In this document: in pieces, positions 45,564-57,498 of the stretch
How the letters are laid out: every line of letters begins with the position of its first letter
Position numbering within the stretch: the stretch's first letter is position 1
Assembly (NCBI GenBank): GCA_028023455.1
Contig: JAQFVV010006221.1
Coordinates: forward strand, 3,983,166 to 4,047,165
Length of the DNA: 64,000 bases
Origin: Epiperipatus broadwayi
Lineage: Eukaryota > Onychophora > Udeonychophora > Euonychophora > Peripatidae
Direction of reading: 5' to 3'
Made by a program: the position numbers and the translations under genes
The notes under the pieces: model-generated
Told to the model about the DNA's origin: nothing
What the model saw: only the letters and a program-made list of their open reading frames with translations
The model's database searches: none

Positions 45564-46885
45564 GTAAGTTGCAGGCCAGTATATATATGTCGGGTTTACA
45601 TGCATACTTTGCATTTGTAGATTAACATTTAAAAAAAATCAAATGATAAAATACAATAAAAGTTAAAAAAAACTTTATTATTATTATTTTTAATATAATT
45701 TATTAGTTTAATTACGTTGGTAGCTTTGTAAGTAGAAAGTAGGTCGGCATAATAACATGGAATATAAACTTCACTATTAAAGAAAAGTTTCATCATAGGG
45801 TTATGGTGCCAATATTTCCGCAGGGCCTAACCGGGACACACGACAAAAAAAAAAAAACTTCGTTGGACTTTACTGTATATCAGTACGAATTTAATCATAA
45901 AATATATAATCTCATTTATATTACTGACAATATATTCATTTCGTAATATAAACAAAAGCAAAGGATATTTGTTTATATTCATATATTATCTTTCAAAACA
46001 AAATTACAAATTGAAATCATTTATTAGTAACTTGCGAAAAAGATGGGGGGGGGGGAGGCACTTCTATTTTGGAAAAATTACTGATTGACGAATCGAAAAA
46101 TTGTTATAAAATATTAAATGAATAAATATTAATTTAAAATACGGGGACAAATTCAGGAAAACCAAGACATATGAACATCCTATCATAGTGTTATAATTAC
46201 TTTATTCAATTGATCATACAAAGAGTTGGTCTGTTTTTTTATCTTATTGGGCATGATAATCTACTATATGAACACACTTTTATATATTGGATTGTGGTAA
46301 ACTTGAAAATCTATCATGGCAAATAGTTATATATCAACTATCATTAGAAAAACTATAAACAACAACAACAACAAAAAAAACCATCAAAAGAAAAAACAAT
46401 CATAGATTCCGCAGTGTGTTCATGTATATCAGGATAGCAATCAAACTAAAAATTAAAATAATCTGCAGTCAGGTTAATATCCAAACAGATTTCTCAAGCT
46501 ATAATACATTAAAAGAAATCCTAACCTAATGAAATACTGAAAAACAATAGTTAAACATCTATAAAATAGAATGTGAAAAAATATATAATAGTGAAACCAG
46601 TCACCTTATTAAAAAATGATTAAAAGAATGCAAGTAATGATTAGAAAGGGAAAATGGATATATCTAAGATAGAGATTATTTATATATCTATAAATATATA
46701 TTTAATTGAAAAAAAAATATTGGACAGAGAGAAAAAAGTAAAAAGAATAAAATTTTAAAAAGCGGTTCATGTAATAATTGCCAATAACCCTTAAATTAAT
46801 TTAGTGTAACAAATTATAATGTTTGGAAATCACTTTATTTCCCTTGCCTTTAAACAAAAATGGAAAAACCAAAATTCCCATAGGT
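45564..46885. other. Probable intron of the LRR gene, AT-rich
   Basis: It begins with GTAAGT. It contains a G homopolymer run near 46047 and an (AAC)n stretch near 46360. No coding exon was recognised. Intron status depends on the LRR exon call. Confidence 0.45.
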
Positions 46886-46887
46886 AA

Positions 46888-47310
46888 GTATATTAAATTT
46901 CTACTGATTGTTTCCTTTGACAGAGTAGACTAGTTGGTGAGAACATAATTTAATTTCTGATTTAATAAATATAAATATCATTAGTAGTTCAATTACCATC
47001 CTATTATTATCACTGATTAGACCAGCAGCATCTGAAGGAGAAAGGAGAAAAATATTACTATTTGATATACTAATTTGGTTGTTTATCATTCTATTATTAT
47101 CATTGATTATTCCAGCAGCATATGAAGAAGAAAAGAGGAAAATATTACTATTTGATATACTAATTTGTGTGTTATTATTAACAAATGAATAAATTTGAAA
47201 AAGATGTATGAATTTTTTTAGAGTTATTTAACAATTAAACTTAGACAATGGATACACTCAACGTATAATTTTAAATAAAATGTCATCTCACACTTTTGGA
47301 CAAAGTGTTC
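46888..47310 (+). repeat. Rep-A-related SINE, variant head, with internal tandem duplication
   Basis: The head 'aaatttctactgattgtttc' and 'ctttgacagagtagactagt' matches the 42960 copy. The body contains 'accagcagcatctgaaggag' and 'tactatttgatatactaatt'. A segment of about 80 bp from 'cctattattatcactgatta' (about 46999) is repeated from about 47089 ('tctattattatcattgatta'). The end is 'aatgtcatctcacacttttg'. Confidence 0.7.
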
Positions 47311-47321
47311 ATATAGTAGTA

Positions 47322-47675
47322 AACTCTCCATACAGTAGTGCCACCCAGTGCAAGCCTTAGTAATCAATGAATGCAAGAACTATTGTGCATAAATTCTCTA
47401 TCTAGTACCTACTCATTATATCCCAAATTAGTTTCTAGCTTGTATTATTTATCAGTGAGGAGCCTTAGATTTGAGAACACTGCACCTAGATCTTAGGATC
47501 TATTGCAACTCTCCAGCAACCACAAGTTAAAAACTAGTCAGGTAATGTTGGATGAGTAGGCACTAGATAGATATGCACAAATCTTCTACCGTTCATTGAT
47601 TACTAGTTTGTTACTGGATTAACAGCTTGTGTAAGCATAGGAAATGATGATCATGTGATGATAATAAGTGTTCAT
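47322..47675. repeat. Rep-E copy, long form
   Basis: It begins 'aactctccatacagtagtgc' and 'cacccagtgcaagccttagt', passes 'tctctatctagtacctactc', 'cactgcacctagatcttagg', 'ctccagcaaccacaagttaa' and 'ggatgagtaggcactagata', and ends 'cagcttgtgtaagcatagga' 'aatgatgatcatgtgatga'. The two halves are partly inverted: the opening string and the 'gcacaaatcttct...cattgattact' part correspond. Confidence 0.75.
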
Positions 47676-48068
47676 GTTTTATGAATAACCATAATTATGT
47701 TAATCATAGAGTGTTAAATTCAAATTCTAAAGCTGATAAGCTCAATGATCTTGAGCAGTTCTAAATTTATTGACAAACTCTAGCAACTTCTAGGAAGATC
47801 AATTCTAGCTGTGACTTTAATACTAAAGCTCAAAAAACAATTATTTGAAAGCTCATAAAAAGCACATTTTTACATGGTAATTTTTTAATTGTTTAAATTG
47901 ATTCTTAATTGATAACTTAGTGTCAGTGATGTCTTAGATGATAAAATTATATTTTAAGTGGTAAGTATAAACTGCTGAATATGTTTTTATAAATCTTCTG
48001 GGAGACAATTTGTATTCTGATATCTGTGGAGAATATGTGAAAGGGTAGACTTAAATGTATTAATATTT
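47676..48068. other. Unassigned AT-rich sequence
   Basis: No recognisable feature. Confidence 0.4.
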
Positions 48069-48069
48069 T

Positions 48070-48262
48070 TCAAATTTGCATATGTTTATTCATTTGCATA
48101 ATAAGGTGGTTTTTTTCTTCTTTATAATCTAAAGCTGAGTGCACTTTCAGTAAAGTTCACCATAATGATAGCTATGATTCATCTAAAATGCACTCGGCTT
48201 TAGATTATAAAAAAGAAAATAAACACTTCATTGCACAAATAAACAAATAAATGCAAATTTGA
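48070..48262. repeat. Palindrome, about 74-bp arms
   Basis: The left arm 48070-48143 ('caaatttgcatatgtttatt', 'ataatctaaagctgagtgca') and the right arm 48189-48262 ('tgcactcggctttagattat', 'aaacaaataaatgcaaattt') are inverted copies with a handful of differences around a 45-base spacer. It resembles the other foldback MITEs in the window, but the sequence is distinct. Confidence 0.9.
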
Positions 48263-48920
48263 ATTATGAATACAAATGAAAGGAAAAGTCAATAACAATA
48301 TTTTTTCATTCCAATTCAATTTCATATCCACATGAAAAGCTTGCTGACATTACTTGGAATTGTTATACAAATGTTCTATCTACAAGAACTAACATTTACA
48401 TCACAACCCCAAGTAGCATCGGCCAGCTTTCCAAGAAGGTATTCCTAGACAGCATTTTATATCTACTTTTTAACAAAAGAGGAAAATAAATTAGTCTATA
48501 ATCCAAGACTCCTTCTAGTGACATGGGATCTTATTGCATTACAATCTATTATTCTACAAAGTAGTATTTGAATTATGACATGTTTCTTTGTTTAGATCTC
48601 TGTGTGATAAAGGATACATCAGTTTTTCAAAAAAATTCTAAAATTTCTTATTCTTATTAAAAGATTTTCTATTTCTGGAAAGGATCTCTTTGTGAAGTCA
48701 AAATAGTAAAATCAGCATGGATTAATTTTTGTATGCAAAAACCTGTAGCATATCCCTAATCCTGTGCAAGATTTCTATGTAAATTTATTATCTGCTATAA
48801 TATGTTAGTGACACTTGTATTTTTCTATTGAAGTAAAGTAATCTTTTTCTGCATTTAATAATTTTAGAGACTTTTATTCAAAGGGAACCATAAGTTGAAA
48901 TTATGTGGCATCAGTTTTAA
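48263..48920. other. Unassigned sequence
   Basis: About 48330-48560 is slightly less AT-rich ('caccccaagtagcatcggcc'-like composition), possibly an old element. No frame is convincing. Confidence 0.35.
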
Positions 48921-48934
48921 TTTTTATTTTAAAA

Positions 48935-49021
48935 GCCACCAAGTGTTGATGACCTAGTGGTTAGAGTAGCTGCCTTCCAAGCAGCTGGCCTTGGTTTGCT
49001 TCCTGGTCAATGCATTTGACA
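48935..49021 (+). mobile_element. Rep-B tRNA-Gly(UCC)-like SINE with 10-bp duplication
   Basis: It reads 'aagtgttgatgacctagtgg', 'ttagagtagctgccttccaa', 'gcagctggccttggtttgct' and 'tcctggtcaatgcatttgac'. The anticodon loop is CTTCCAA as in the 13991 copy, and it lacks the T-loop enlargement. 'tattttaaaa' flanks it at 48925-48934 and 49022-49031; because that string is AT-rich the duplication is supportive rather than decisive. Confidence 0.8.
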
Positions 49022-49031
49022 TATTTTAAAA

Positions 49032-50370
49032 AAAAACATTTGTAATGTAAGTTGTTGAAGATAAAAATTATTTGCAGTAGCTTAGGATTATACATAGACT
49101 ATTTTCAACTAATGAAATAATTCTTGATAATATTAGACAGTTTGTAAGGAATAAATAGTAATTATAGATGATTGATTATTTTTTTTGGATCACTTTTAGA
49201 TATATTAGGTTTTAGACCTGCTATAAGTTTTCCATCATGTTAGATTCTGAAATGGTTTCTGTTTGAATAATAGCATCATTCATGCCTTGGTTTCAGATCA
49301 TGTCACTTCTAAAATCTTTCCCGGTTTAAAACATTTAATAAGCAGTTCAAGTTCACCAATATTGACTGGCTTTTGAATTGAGATGAGAGGAACATTTGTG
49401 AGAAAAAAATGCAATTTTAACTCTAATGGTGTTGTTTCTGGTTCTTTCAATTTTGAATCTAGAAGTCAGATATATAAGATGTATTACCAGTGACAAATGA
49501 CTAGTTCTTTTGACAATAACTCATGAAGTAGGGTCTTTCCCATTGTCTCCATTTATTCCTATCATAATGACATTTTATTTTTGAAAATAAATATTGGTTG
49601 TAGACTTTCTGGTAGTTTTTTGTTGTGAATTTGTTAAACCTATTCTATGAAGAAAAGATAAAAGAAACTTTTATTAATATTCTGTTCAAAATAATTTGCA
49701 TCTGATTGATTTTTTTTATTATTCTGTCTCAGGGCAAGGTGGTTTTCAACTATGGGAGTGTGAATTACAAAAGTGGTAAAATTCCTTTTATATTGATTTT
49801 GAAAGAAATGTTAGTTGATCATCAGATAAGCGAAACACAAATTAGGAATTATTTATTTACTTCATCTTCATGAAAGGAATGTTCCATCTTATTTGGTATT
49901 TTAAATTATATGCTTGATGTTTAAATTTATCTATACTGAAACTATCTTTATCTTTAACTGCATGTTCCCAAAAATTGCTACAAGAAAAGAAATTATAAAA
50001 AAGTGATAAAATTTAATGATGCATTAAAGTGATATTCATATCTATCCAAATAATACTTCCATTATTGCTTTGACAAAAGTAATTTATTATAAAAATATTT
50101 TTTATTGTTTTTGATTTTTCTATATAATTTTATATTTATTGCCTTTTGATTTCTTATCAAACAACTGTTTATTTGCAAATGATTTCTGTAGTCATAAAAA
50201 AGACCTAAATTCAACACATCTGAGATTAAAAATTTCAGCATTTAAACATATTTACATGAGAAGAAAGTTAAAAAATAAATAGATTATTAATAAAAGAAAA
50301 ATATGTATAACAAACAGTATATATATTTAGTGTAATAATGTTCAAGACTGAATGGGTTGATAAGTAATCA
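49032..50370. other. Unassigned sequence, possibly an old element at 49200-49840
   Basis: The stretch is less AT-rich than its surroundings and mostly lacks simple repeats. The minus strand gives short fragments without a domain I can name. A decayed retroelement is possible but unsupported. Confidence 0.3.
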
Positions 50371-50374
50371 TAGA

Positions 50375-50500
50375 AACCCAGTCAACGCTTAGTAATCCCA
50401 ATATAGATAACAATCAACAATCTCAAACTGTTGCCTTGACAGCAGTTTGAGATTGCTGATTGTTATCTATATTTGGATTGTCTAAGTGTTGATTGGTTTT
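50375..50500. repeat. Rep-F inverted dimer
   Basis: The left arm 'acccagtcaacgcttagtaa' 'caatcaacaatctcaaactg' and the right arm 'cagtttgagattgctgattg' 'gtctaagtgttgattggttt' meet at 'ttgccttgacag' (about 50431-50442). The arm is the 5' half of the 100-bp Rep-F unit. Confidence 0.9.
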
Positions 50501-50753
50501 TAATGAATATATATATATATATAAGAAAAAATTCCAATAAAAGAGTTATTATAGTTGTTTAGTCTCAGGGATATCAGTTAGTACCAACTTGATAATTTTT
50601 TCAGCAACAACAAAAACTAAAAGTGATCTATTTACATGGATATAATTTCCTCAGTTCTAATCTTTGTTATAATAACAATCCATGAAAATATTTAATTCAT
50701 CATATATTTATATATTAAATCAATTATTTTATATAGCGCAATGTTTTATAAAC
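50501..50753. other. AT-rich spacer
   Basis: No recognisable feature beyond short AT tracts. Confidence 0.4.
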
Positions 50754-51011
50754 TGTAATAGCTAAACAGCATTAGCTGTTGCACATGTGCTGTAGATTTT
50801 AACTATAAATGACTGAATACAAACACTTCACGCTTTCACTTTCAGACACTTAAGATTTGCCCATGCAAAAGAGTTTGGGTTCAAAAGATAGATGGCCATT
50901 CTCATCTTTTCCCAAAGACTTTATCATGTGTTTGAAGTGTTTGTATTCAGTCATTTATAGTTAAAATCTGCAAATGCATGTGCAACAGCTTAATGCTGTT
51001 TAGCTATTACA
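50754..51011. repeat. Palindrome with 77-79 bp arms and 102-base loop
   Basis: Arms 50754-50830 ('tgtaatagctaaacagcatt', 'gactgaatacaaacacttca') and 50933-51011 are inverted copies with few mismatches. The loop, 50831-50932, is unpaired and moderately GC. Element type unknown; probably a foldback MITE. Confidence 0.9.
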
Positions 51012-52110
51012 TATTAAAGAATGGTAAATGACTATCCAATTTTATTATCATTTAGATAATAAATATGTATGTTTAGTGGCAGATTTCAATAATAAAATAG
51101 AAACTATATGTGAGAAGAAATGACAAAAACAGCATATTATGTTGGGCTATGTAAATAAAAATACTTTTTGCAAATGATGATCATAAAATTTTGTAGCTGA
51201 AAAATTTTATAACATGATTTGCAAATCGCTTAGAAAACAACTAAAATACTTAAATGCTACTGTTTTTAAAGTATGACAGAGTAATGTGACAAGAGGCCTG
51301 TGTTAATTATATGAAACTTGTTTTAATTATATAATCATTTTAATACATTTACTGATATTTTTATTATGCTAGGAAAGATAGGGCACATGAAGAGGCAAAA
51401 GAGAAAATGAAAGAGGAATGAAGCACTACATAGGTCACTTTATTTCAAGTACTTCTTTATAAATAAGATAATAATCAGATTTAAAAGATTCTAAAACCAA
51501 TCAAGACTATATTCAAAATTTAATTTTTAATTAATTTTTTAATAACATTAATAAAACAATCAAAATATATCAATTAATATAGGTTTCCAAATAGGATTAA
51601 CTGTTTTGGAATTAAAATAATTAAATTCTTGGTTTTGTATAAACATTGCTAAATAGAGACTAACTCAAATTTTATATATATATATATATTGTACCCTCAC
51701 CATCCCATCAATAAAATATACTTAATACTATCTTAAAATAATTTCTACTGTTAGACTACCTCTTAATTAATAATATGGTTCGATTAAATAAATAAATAAT
51801 ATACTAATAACAATCATAAGACATTTAATAAAAGGTATAGTTGTTGGATTACATTGAGAACATTTCCCAAAAGGACATAATCTCAATGGCATAAGAATAC
51901 TACCCCCCTTATTCAAATAAGTATAAATCTATATAGTATTCTTATGACTTTAAAATGTTACAAATAATTTAACATACCTTATACTAAACAAATTACAATC
52001 TCTGTTATTTAAATATAATCATCTCAAGTTCTTTAAATGAAATTATTAACTAACTTTTCAAATCCTGATAGCCAAGTATGATGAGGGATTTTGCATCATC
52101 TCAACAACAC
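51012..52110. other. Unassigned AT-rich sequence
   Basis: A purine-rich stretch at 51374-51421 ('gataggg...gaggaatg') was noted. Nothing was assigned. Confidence 0.4.
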
Positions 52111-52392
<282 letters not shown>

Positions 52393-52543
52393 ACAATTCT
52401 TTATTTCTCACATGGCGTGTTAAAAGTAACATACTATAATCTGAACAATATGTCAATAGGAAATACATTTAATCATAAAGCAGTAATTTAAGTGATAAAT
52501 TATGACTAAAAATAATATTATACTATGTGATATTTCATTACCA

Positions 52544-52828
52544 TGTTCAACCACTAAACATCACATGATCACCATCTCATATAAAAACATAATTATTATT
52601 AAACAAGTCTAAACTCTCCATACATTAATTCAACCCTAAAACCAACTAGAGTAATCAATGGATGCCAGAAGGCTAGTGCATAAAATCCCTATTCTAGCAC
52701 ATACTCATCCAATATTTTTCTGACTAGACACAGGGTGGCATTAATGTATGGAGAGTTTTGCCTTATTTAATTAACAATTATGTACCAGTGTAACAGATGG
52801 TGATCATGTGATGTTTAGTGCTTTAACA
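52544..52828. mobile_element. Rep-E with perfect 26-bp terminal inverted repeats
   Basis: Bases 52552-52577 and 52795-52820 are exact inverted copies ('actaaacatcacatgatcac' core). Weaker symmetry extends 8 bases outward on each side. The interior has 'aaactctccatacatta', 'agtaatcaatggatgccaga', 'ctagcacatactcatccaat' and 'cagggtggcattaatgtatg'. The interior is also roughly symmetrical ('actctccatacattaatt' against 'ttaatgtatggagagt'), so the whole element is a foldback. At about 285 bp it looks like the compact form of Rep-E. The target duplication could not be fixed. Confidence 0.85.
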
Positions 52829-53280
52829 CCAATCCCCCTAATAGGATAGTGGTGGCTATGGTTGTTAAAAAGCCAAAGCAAATAAAATGTAGGCTGGTGC
52901 TGAACTGAGTTCAGACTCATATAGACATATATAAGCTATTGAGCTTAGATTGAAAATATTAATTCTGTTTTCAATTTCATTTTCATAGTTTGGCAGTTAA
53001 GTAGAAATAAAGATGTCTGCTGGAGGGTAGCATTAGATCCTAAGATCAAGGTGAAAAGTGCTCTCAGATCCAAAGCTCCTCACTGATGTAGGCCACATGC
53101 GAAACTAGTCTGGGGAGATTGGATGAGTAGCACTAGATAGGGATTTTATGCACAAAGCCTTCTGGAATCCATTGATTAACTCTGGTTGGCACAGGGTGGC
53201 ACTAATGAATGGAAAGTTTGCCTTGTTCAATACCATGTTCTAACACTAATTATCATTTGATTAATTATTTTTATTTATAA
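52829..53280. repeat. Second Rep-E copy joined to the first
   Basis: Sequence from about 52975 matches the reverse of the Rep-E long form ('gatgtctgctggag', 'agtgctctcagatccaaagc', 'tcctcactgatgtaggccac') and then 'ggattttatgcacaaagcct' and 'cagggtggcactaatgaatg', ending near 'ctaacactaattatcatttg'. Bases 52830-52970 are not recognised. Confidence 0.65.
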
Positions 53281-53679
53281 TGTGCAAAATTTGTTATATG
53301 TTCAATTTTGAAAATTATAGGATCAAATCTTGTGGAAGTGATTAGATCAATAATAACTTTGAAAAAAATTTTATAAAACAACTTTAACAAATTTATTCTA
53401 TTTAACAAAAACAACTTTATACAATAAATTTACAATTTATAATAAAAACATATGATACTAAAGTTAAAACAAAAAATATACAAAATTAAAAAAAAAAAAA
53501 TAGGTTACAGATTTCCAATATAAAAATCATTAATATGTAAGCCTTCACTCTGGCTTATGAACTTTTAGATTTGTCATAATGAATATTTAAATTCTATCAT
53601 TTACCCTCTGAATTATATTAAGTTTATACTAGTTAAATGAATAAGAAAATATTCTTTCTAACTTCCAGTAAATATAAAA
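53281..53679. other. Unassigned AT-rich sequence
   Basis: No recognisable feature. Confidence 0.4.
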
Positions 53680-53987
53680 AAAATACTTAGCATAATATTT
53701 TTTATTAATCAAAATATATTTTAAAGTTTATTCCAATTAATAAAATATAAGTAACAAAACAATAGTCAAAATCTGAGTCATGATCACTATGACCCTGATT
53801 TTGTAACTGAGCTTGTAAGTTATAAACAATGAGGATTGCCATTATTAAAAACTTACAAGCATAAGAAAATAGGGTCACTGATCCTGACTTTAATTTGACT
53901 ATTGTTTTTGTTACTTATATTTTATATAATCTAGAATAAACTTTAAAATATATTTTGGATTAATAAAAATATTAAGCTAAGTATTTT
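53680..53987. mobile_element. Foldback element, about 140-bp arms
   Basis: Arms 53680-53820 and 53851-53987 are inverted copies with short gaps and scattered mismatches (roughly 85% by eye). The ends are 'aaaatacttagcataatatt' and the centre is 'gcttgtaagt'/'acttacaagc'. The 30-base spacer includes 'aatgaggattgcc'. No ORF is present. Sequence is distinct from the other hairpins here. Confidence 0.9.
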
Positions 53988-56074
53988 GATAAATGCTTAG
54001 CCAGCTTAGCACCTCTCCTGAGAGTTCCAAAGCACAAAACCATGGTCAGGGGTTAGGGGGGGAGTCTGACAGAAATATTTTAAATGCTTTCTCTAGCTAA
54101 AGCATTTCATCACAAAGCTTGTTGAAGAATTGACAATCCTCAATCGATTTCTAACAAAAACAATGTTTGTTCATGTTATTAAAATAATTTGCTAAGTATC
54201 ACTCTAAAGTTTTACCATATATTTCAAGTTCAAAAAACATAAAATAGAAAAATGAAATGAAATATATGAAGTATCCAGTAATGCAATTTTACATACCTTA
54301 TTTTTGATCTTTCTTTTGGAAAAGATGCAATACTGCAAAAATATTGATTTATGAAAAATCGAAAAACATTAAAAAACATTAAAAACAGTATTAGGAATGG
54401 ATAAGATTCCTCAATCATGTTCATCAATTGGTATTAAAACATTCAAGATCATATTGCATTTCTACTTAAATCTAAACCATATTCATTCTAAGTTTGTCTA
54501 TTATTCTACTTTCAGAATACTCAACTCCACCGATGCATTACACGCTAATGAAATTAGATAACGATATAATGATATAGGATAATTGAAGTACCAACCAGAG
54601 TAAAGACTCAATGAGTATAAAATAATTCATTAATCCATATGGAAATCAGTGTGAAGTAAGGGGTACGAATTAACTTATTACTAACTGAAATGAATGTCTA
54701 ATGGCTTTCTTTTCAACACTATAACAGAACATCAAACTGCCCAAATGTCACTTCAACATCATCCATGTAAATAAATACAATAATTAATAGGGCTACGCTT
54801 AACTGAATTTGTATAACATAAACGACTTTGATATAATATTGAGGCTAAATCTCCTTCCATCTTTTGACACATCCTACAAATGTAAAATATCCAAATGCTC
54901 TCCCACTTCCTACTCTCCTGTTCAATGGTCATTATCTAAATCTAACATAGATTTAAATACCCGGTTACATCACAAAATTAACAATGCAATTTTCCAACAA
55001 TAAATAAAAGCAAAGTTAAGACAATAATTCAACAAACTATGAATACTTCTTAAAAGAAATGGTTTCATATAATTTGCTTAGCATATCAAATAAGACTTTG
55101 ATCAAACTATACAATAAATATATATATATTTATAATAAATATACTTAAGCTTTACTTAGTAAAAAATCATAAAAAAATTATGATAAATAATAAAAGTTAC
55201 AAATAATAATAAAATATAAAAGTAATTAATACATATTTTTATTTATAGCTAATATCTCTTAATAAAAAAAAATATATAAGTGTTATTAATTCCACATTTG
55301 AATCATCCATTCATCTCCCGTAGCATAATATGAATATTCCAAATTCCATACTATTTTAAAAGATATACTTACTATATGATAATTAAAACAATTTAAATGA
55401 TATATGACATTAAAGCATTATCACATTTTGATGTCAAATGAACCAAATTATATAAAAATAGAAAATCATAAATAATACTTACCACAGACATTCATTAGAA
55501 ACCAACATACTTTTAAAAAAATGTTTTCCAAAATTTTTAAAAATTATTCAAAGATTTTAAAATTCAAAATTACAATAATTAAAAGTGGTCTAATAATGCA
55601 TTTTATCTGATGTAACCTTAAAGTAATCTGTAATTCTAATAATAGTATTTTTAAGATAATAAATAAAAAAATAAATGAGAACCAATACAATGAAATTTAA
55701 AGTTACGATATCTTTCCTCTTTCAGCAAAGTCCTGTTTAAAAAGTTCTGCTAATAAACTAGAGGTTATATGGTCGCTAGGCAAATGAGTATTGACCAAAG
55801 CTTTTTTCTTAATCACACTTTCTCCCCTGGTGCGAAAGTAACAAAAAAATCATCGACTTTTAAAATCTGGTAAAATCCTTGAAATATTGGTTCATTCTGT
55901 TGTTAAAAGATATTCAATACAGTCCATTTCTGTAAATCTTTCCAGATAACAATTATTTATTCAATAATATTTAAAATTCCATTTTGAAAGATAAGACTTT
56001 TTCCATGCACATACATAGTTTCCACTGGTTCGAGAACAGATGCATCATTCATGGTCATATTTATTCATATGTAA
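53988..56074. other. Unassigned AT-rich sequence
   Basis: About 2 kb without a recognisable gene, RNA or repeat. A G-rich run ('ggggttaggggggg') lies near 54050. Confidence 0.45.
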
Positions 56075-56574
56075 NNNNNNNNNNNNNNNNNNNNNNNNNN
56101 NNNNNNNNNNNNNNNNNNNNNNNNNNNNNNNNNNNNNNNNNNNNNNNNNNNNNNNNNNNNNNNNNNNNNNNNNNNNNNNNNNNNNNNNNNNNNNNNNNNN
56201 NNNNNNNNNNNNNNNNNNNNNNNNNNNNNNNNNNNNNNNNNNNNNNNNNNNNNNNNNNNNNNNNNNNNNNNNNNNNNNNNNNNNNNNNNNNNNNNNNNNN
56301 NNNNNNNNNNNNNNNNNNNNNNNNNNNNNNNNNNNNNNNNNNNNNNNNNNNNNNNNNNNNNNNNNNNNNNNNNNNNNNNNNNNNNNNNNNNNNNNNNNNN
56401 NNNNNNNNNNNNNNNNNNNNNNNNNNNNNNNNNNNNNNNNNNNNNNNNNNNNNNNNNNNNNNNNNNNNNNNNNNNNNNNNNNNNNNNNNNNNNNNNNNNN
56501 NNNNNNNNNNNNNNNNNNNNNNNNNNNNNNNNNNNNNNNNNNNNNNNNNNNNNNNNNNNNNNNNNNNNNNNNNN
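56075..56574. other. Assembly gap, 500 N
   Basis: A run of exactly 500 N followed directly by (AAT)n. The round length suggests a placeholder, and the adjoining microsatellite probably caused the break. ORFs spanning it are meaningless. Confidence 0.99.

Positions 56575-56606
<32 letters not shown>
56575..56606. repeat. (AAT)n microsatellite at gap edge
   Basis: At least ten AAT triplets continue out of the gap. Confidence 0.97.
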
Positions 56607-56607
<1 letters not shown>

Positions 56608-56631
56608 TATTTTATATGTTTTAATTGAATA

Positions 56632-57140
56632 AATAATTTTACTCTCTGTTAGTCAAATTGCAATTTTTAGTGTCTATATAAACTTATTAGACCATAGATA
56701 AAGGTGAATTTCAACTATTATTATTAAAAGGGGGTTGCCTTGACAACAGATTGAGATTGTCATTGATATTTTTTAAATGTTGACTACTCTCATATATTTA
56801 TAAACCTATTTAGTTTTGAGCATTATTAGCTTTATTATCAAAGGAATATCTAGTTGGAATGCAGTTTAAAAGTTATAATTGCAGCTTGAAAGTTATAATT
56901 GACTACTTGTTAGTTTTGCATTCAAAAAAGTTATATTTACCTGTATAGTGAGGTTTACTTAAACTTCTTTGAATTAATAATTTCACTTTCTTTAATTAAA
57001 TTGCAATCTTTAGTGTTCATATAAACTTATTAGTCCATAGATAAAGGTGGATTTCCATTTTCATTGTTAAAAGGAGGTTGCTATGACATCAGATTGAGAT
57101 TGTTACTGATATTGTTATTGTTTAAGTGTTAACTGTTTTA
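56632..57140 (-). repeat. Duplicated 345-bp segment carrying Rep-F
   Basis: 'aataattttactctctgtta' (56632) and 'aataatttcactttctttaa' (56977) begin two related blocks. Both continue 'aaattgcaat', 'tataaacttatta', 'ccatagataaaggtg' and 'aggttgc(c)(a)tgaca' into a reversed Rep-F segment ('agattgagattgt', 'tgttgact'/'gtgttaactg'). The spacing of about 345 bp indicates a tandem duplication with later divergence. Confidence 0.8.
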
Positions 57141-57485
57141 TTTATTTAATAAATTATATAATAAAAAATTATATCAGAGTCCATACCAGGATTAAAATAA
57201 TTTAAATCAACACTATGTGCTACTATAAAAAGTTATTTACTATTTTATATAATTAAATGAAATTACAAAAACAAATCATATAAAAAAAGTAGTGAATAAA
57301 TTTTTTGTAGTATAGTTTATGAAAAGAAATGATAAAACTACAATTTCATTTATTTCATATTGCTTTTTGATTGGCATCTTCATTTGGAATTTTTTTAGTT
57401 TTATCATTGGCTGTATTATTGACTCATAGATATCATTTTACTATAGGGATGGGTTTTTATTTCTTCAGAAGTAGGCTACTTAGAT
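57141..57485. other. AT-rich spacer
   Basis: No recognisable feature. Confidence 0.4.
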
Positions 57486-57498
57486 TACTAATTATTAT

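Noticed and set aside
49200-49840. Decayed retroelement coding region on the minus strand
   Set aside because: Fragments looked protein-like, but none matched a motif I could name.
55984-56628. ORFs of 194 and 214 residues
   Set aside because: They run across 500 undetermined bases and an AAT repeat, so the frames are meaningless.
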